DNA of 64,000 nucleotides from the NCBI GenBank assembly GCA_026260175.1, contig JAKCWW010000294.1:31410-95409 (forward strand), in the 5' to 3' direction. The notes under the pieces are model-generated. The model saw only the letters and a program-made list of their open reading frames with translations. It did no database searches and had not been told where the DNA came from. Both the position numbers and the translations under genes were made by a program. The stretch is from Reticulitermes lucifugus (Eukaryota; Arthropoda; Insecta; Blattodea; Rhinotermitidae). Below are positions 60,932 to 64,000 of this stretch, piece after piece (positions within the stretch are counted from its first letter, which is position 1; every line of letters starts with the position of its first letter).

Positions 60932-61659
60932 TCTGGGACCACTTTATGGATATATTTGAATAAGGCCTATAAGGGGTTAATATTCACTGCTGTGGGAGCT
61001 TCTCATCTTGAAAAACAGATCTAACAAATGCACATGCAAAATGGGGTTGTTGCAAAACATATTAATTTTCCAGAAAGCCTGCCAGTAGTAGCTATACTTA
61101 GTGGACAGTTTGCTAAATAACATGTACATCACCTTTATTGATACAGTGCCACCAAAGGCTATTTACATGTCATGGCTATGAGTGACTCCTTGCACAGCAG
61201 AACTCTATGGTACTGTCAAAAATTAAATATGCAAATACAAAGGAATCCACATTGTAAGGCTGTGACATTTAATTACATTAATGCTGCAGTACAACTCAAG
61301 ACACATTTAACACTGATTTAGTATTACCTTATACAAAGTAGAGAGGGTTTATAAATGGCACACACACTGTAAAGTGCCACGTAGCCATAGGATGACTATC
61401 CCACTGTCCAAGTTCAAACAATATGACAACTAATATATCAGTGAAACATTACCAAATGCAATCCTTTACTCTTTATGAAGTGATGCTTTCCTTTAATGCA
61501 TGATGGAACACACCTTCCATCTGGCAATGGGTTCTGGTAAGTTACTTGTATTTACCTTCTTTTGTTTAACAACTGTACTTTTTGGCTGTATTCTTATAGT
61601 GGTAATACTAGTGGAAATCCCTTTAGGAGAGGTATCCCAATGTCATGAAGACACACAAA
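60932..61659. other. Intergenic stretch with no recognised feature
   Basis: I see nothing in it beyond short unsupported frames. Confidence 0.5.
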
Positions 61660-61790
61660 GTAAAGGGTGAAGGCTGTACATCACAGCTAAGTTTTATGTT
61701 ATATTATTACATAACTTTAATGCTTTTTTTAAAAGTTATGCAATAATATAACATAAAACTTAGTTGTGATTGATGGCTTTCACCCTTTAC
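61660..61790. mobile_element. Foldback (long inverted repeat) MITE
   Basis: Arms of about 58 bp run from GTAAAGGGTGAAGGC to ACATAACTT on the left and from AAAGTTATGCAATAATATAA to GCTTTCACCCTTTAC on the right, with a T-rich loop of about 15 bp. A few arm mismatches. No tail or poly(A). Confidence 0.75.
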
Positions 61791-62939
61791 ATTGGAAATT
61801 CCATTGATACATACATTTGACAAAATGGTACAAATTTTCCAAATTTATGAACTGCATGCAGACTCAAATAGTGGCGAAAGAGCATGAGCTTTAGCATTAA
61901 ATTATTTTTACTGTTCAAAATAATTACAGGCATGGAAAGAACAACAGTGTCGCATAAAGTCTCATAACTAACAGAGTTTTCAATACTGAAATTTATCAGC
62001 AGCTCACTCTTTAGAAGTTCAGAGGAATACTACCGTGATCTGGGATGTCTGAACAGCGTTCACATTTTTGGGAATGCCAGAAATCTATCCTGATGATGAT
62101 ACAACTGCTGCTCCATTCACTGGCATTACCAATGCACACATTAGCTTACAGTCAGTCAAAGCCTTGTCTTAAGAAATACATAATCACACATGAAACTGCT
62201 GATCAGGTTGGCATATATAATGGATCTATAACAACAATTACTTACAAGCACCAAAGACCCAATGTGTCCATCAGATAGGTGCTCAGGAGCTGAACACGGA
62301 CCATATCATGCGAGTGATGTATAAAGTATATATACAGCACCATCAAAAGAGGGCTATGGCAATGTACACCCATATGGGTTCATGGGGTAAATTGAGGCCA
62401 CTAGCAAAAAGTTCTGTTTACTTTATAAAGTTCAGTAAATGCCTGGGGTTACAAAAGGTAAGTGCTGATATGGATTGGGCCCTGAAACATACTCGAACAC
62501 CATTCAGAGATACAAACACAGCACTAACGACTAATCATTATGTACATGTCCATGACAACCGCAAAACATCACCGTACAATTGTTTCATTATAACAGTCAT
62601 GATATCATACTAGATGTAGTGATCAACTGACTTATCTTCCAAGGATCTGCAATTCAGAGAAATACATACAACAAACTTATGCAAAGTCTGACAATAAAGT
62701 TTCAAGAAGCAATAAAATACTTTACTGTACACTCATAATTACAACTTACGTCTTGTGGTCAACTTCACAGTTACCTTCCTCGCAGTCTTAGCCTTTCCAG
62801 TGTTGTTGTAATGCTACAAAGCTACCCTGTAAATTGTTGTATCACAAGTCATGTATTCACTTGTCATGGGTTTCTGGATCATTTCTGTCTGAACATCAGA
62901 AAAGGTTAACACAGCATTTTGCAACACAGGATATTCTCC
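61791..62939. other. Intergenic stretch with no recognised feature
   Basis: Frames at 62045-62278 and 62308-62613 are open but have no recognisable motif or splice context. Confidence 0.5.
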
Positions 62940-63325
62940 TCAAGTTCCTTGAAAATACTGCAGCACCAGGAGGAAGCACTATGGTTGCCTAAAAGAGAAT
63001 AAATGCAACCCTTCTGCATGACAACAGCCACCCCAATGCAGCCCACAAGGCAATCCAATTCTAAAGCAGTTTCACTGGCGTTGTTTTATCCATGCACCAT
63101 ACAGCCTGGACCAGTGTCTACTGATTTCCACCTTTTCTGACCATTCAAGAAAGAGTAACATGACACCATGGTGAAACTTGACGTGCCCCAGTGCATGTAA
63201 AGACTGAGCCATGATTTCTATCGAGGAATGGAACAGATGGTCTTATCAGTAGGACAAATGTCTCGACCTCTCTGTCGATTATGCAAAAAACGTGGAGGAT
63301 TTTTCCCTTATTCCTTGTTCCCTTC
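62940..63325 (+). mobile_element. Decayed mariner transposase C-terminal fragment
   Basis: Plus-strand reading ATLLHDNSHPNAAHKAIQ matches the LLHDNARPHTA block (second catalytic Asp) of mariner transposases. Out-of-frame pieces follow: FHWRCFIHAPYS for the F-WE-L-HPPYSPDL block, FSDHSRKSNM for F-LK, and WNRWSYQ-DKCLDL for the RW-KC end. Several frame breaks; inactive. Confidence 0.65.
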
Positions 63326-64000
63326 GAATTCTACGTCAAAGAAGTACATACAAGTGTAACACACCCTCAGATGTTATGTACGGAACACTGGTTGTAGAGG
63401 AATTTTTCCATGTGATGGAAATTCTGTGGGAAATTTGCAAGTAGGCCTCCATTCTTGTCATGAACTGTATTTATCCTGCACTGTTATCCCTTTCAAATTC
63501 ATATGAGCCACTATGATTTTCTGATATGCAGAATACAGTGGAGTGATGAGATGGAGGAGAATGCTGGGAAATAGGAATTGTATAGAGACGTACAGGTTAC
63601 GGGAAGGGAGAACAGAGGAAATAGTGGAAAATGGCAAGCAAAAGGCAGCATGCCCCTGGCAGGTGTTTACAGATCTGCAGGTATGAGACGTTTTCTTTTG
63701 CAGGATCACTTCTGAGCCTTCACAGACACAAACTTAAAATTCAGTTTCTTGGAGTAACTAGGATGGTGAAGTGCTCGAGACAGTCATAAAAGGTCCTTTT
63801 TTATTACACATCACAGGCAACTTTACCTGAGAATTTAAAATTCACTTTATATTCTTACCAAAGATGAAAAACATTACTTTTTTTAAATTACCAGTTCTTG
63901 GAAATAAAACCACTTTTTTTTTGTATTTAAAAGGGTGGGTAAGTATACATAAGCTTACCTGAAATACACATAATTCTTAATATGAGACCTTCAATGTAGT
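63326..64000. other. Window end, no recognised feature
   Basis: No supported exon or repeat border in this last stretch. Confidence 0.5.

Noticed and set aside
60616-60963. 115-codon plus-strand frame
   Set aside because: It lies mostly inside a hAT element and crosses its right border; low-complexity lysine run, no motif.
61660-61790. Possible microRNA precursor
   Set aside because: The stem is long enough, but the layout with long near-perfect arms and a T-rich loop in intergenic DNA is more typical of a MITE; no evidence of processing.
1-64000. CRISPR arrays, bacterial operons or phage-like gene clusters
   Set aside because: None seen; all supported genes are intron-bearing animal genes.

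Overview
The window looks like insect nuclear DNA, probably from Blattodea (cockroach or termite). The evidence is small exons with GT-AG introns of kilobases, AT-rich sequence, many tRNA-derived SINEs, decayed RTE-type LINEs of a sort common in cockroach and termite genomes, hAT, Tigger/pogo, piggyBac and mariner remnants, and one assembly gap of 50 N. The order-level placement is inference from repeat style and protein resemblance, not from a search. No bacterial operon, CRISPR array or rRNA gene is visible.

Layout. (1) 2322-7999, minus strand: the 5' six exons of BRAP (BRCA1-associated protein, a RING-H2/ZnF-UBP ubiquitin ligase); its C-terminal exons lie beyond base 1. (2) 9915-18725, plus strand: a small protein (about 211 aa) with one N-terminal membrane segment followed by ankyrin repeats, head-to-head with BRAP. 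(3) 19411-22665, minus strand: two well-formed exons of a gene I cannot name. (4) 23.9-24.9 kb: fossils of a mariner-like and a piggyBac transposase. (5) 29411-48624, minus strand: a complete ten-exon TLD-domain gene that I identify as MEAK7 (TLDC1, eak-7), about 477 aa, with one GC-AG intron and introns full of LINEs, SINEs and hAT elements. (6) 49868-57860, plus strand, head-to-head with MEAK7: a complete seven-exon gene for a single-pass membrane protein (about 360 aa) with a cupin/JmjC-like domain that has lost the iron-binding H-x-D motif. (7) 57.9-64.0 kb: intergenic DNA with SINE, hAT, foldback and mariner remnants.

The genes are not an operon and I see no functional pathway joining them. 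BRAP and MEAK7 are both signalling regulators in other animals (Ras/MAPK and mTOR), but their proximity here may be chance. The best candidates for something undescribed are the membrane-anchored cupin-like protein, the membrane-anchored ankyrin protein, and the unnamed two-exon gene. The other notable theme is transposon ends lying within about 20 bp of splice acceptors in two different genes, and a repeated foldback element family with at least seven copies or arms in 64 kb. Exon borders were set by eye from GT/AG signals and reading phase; none is confirmed by transcripts.
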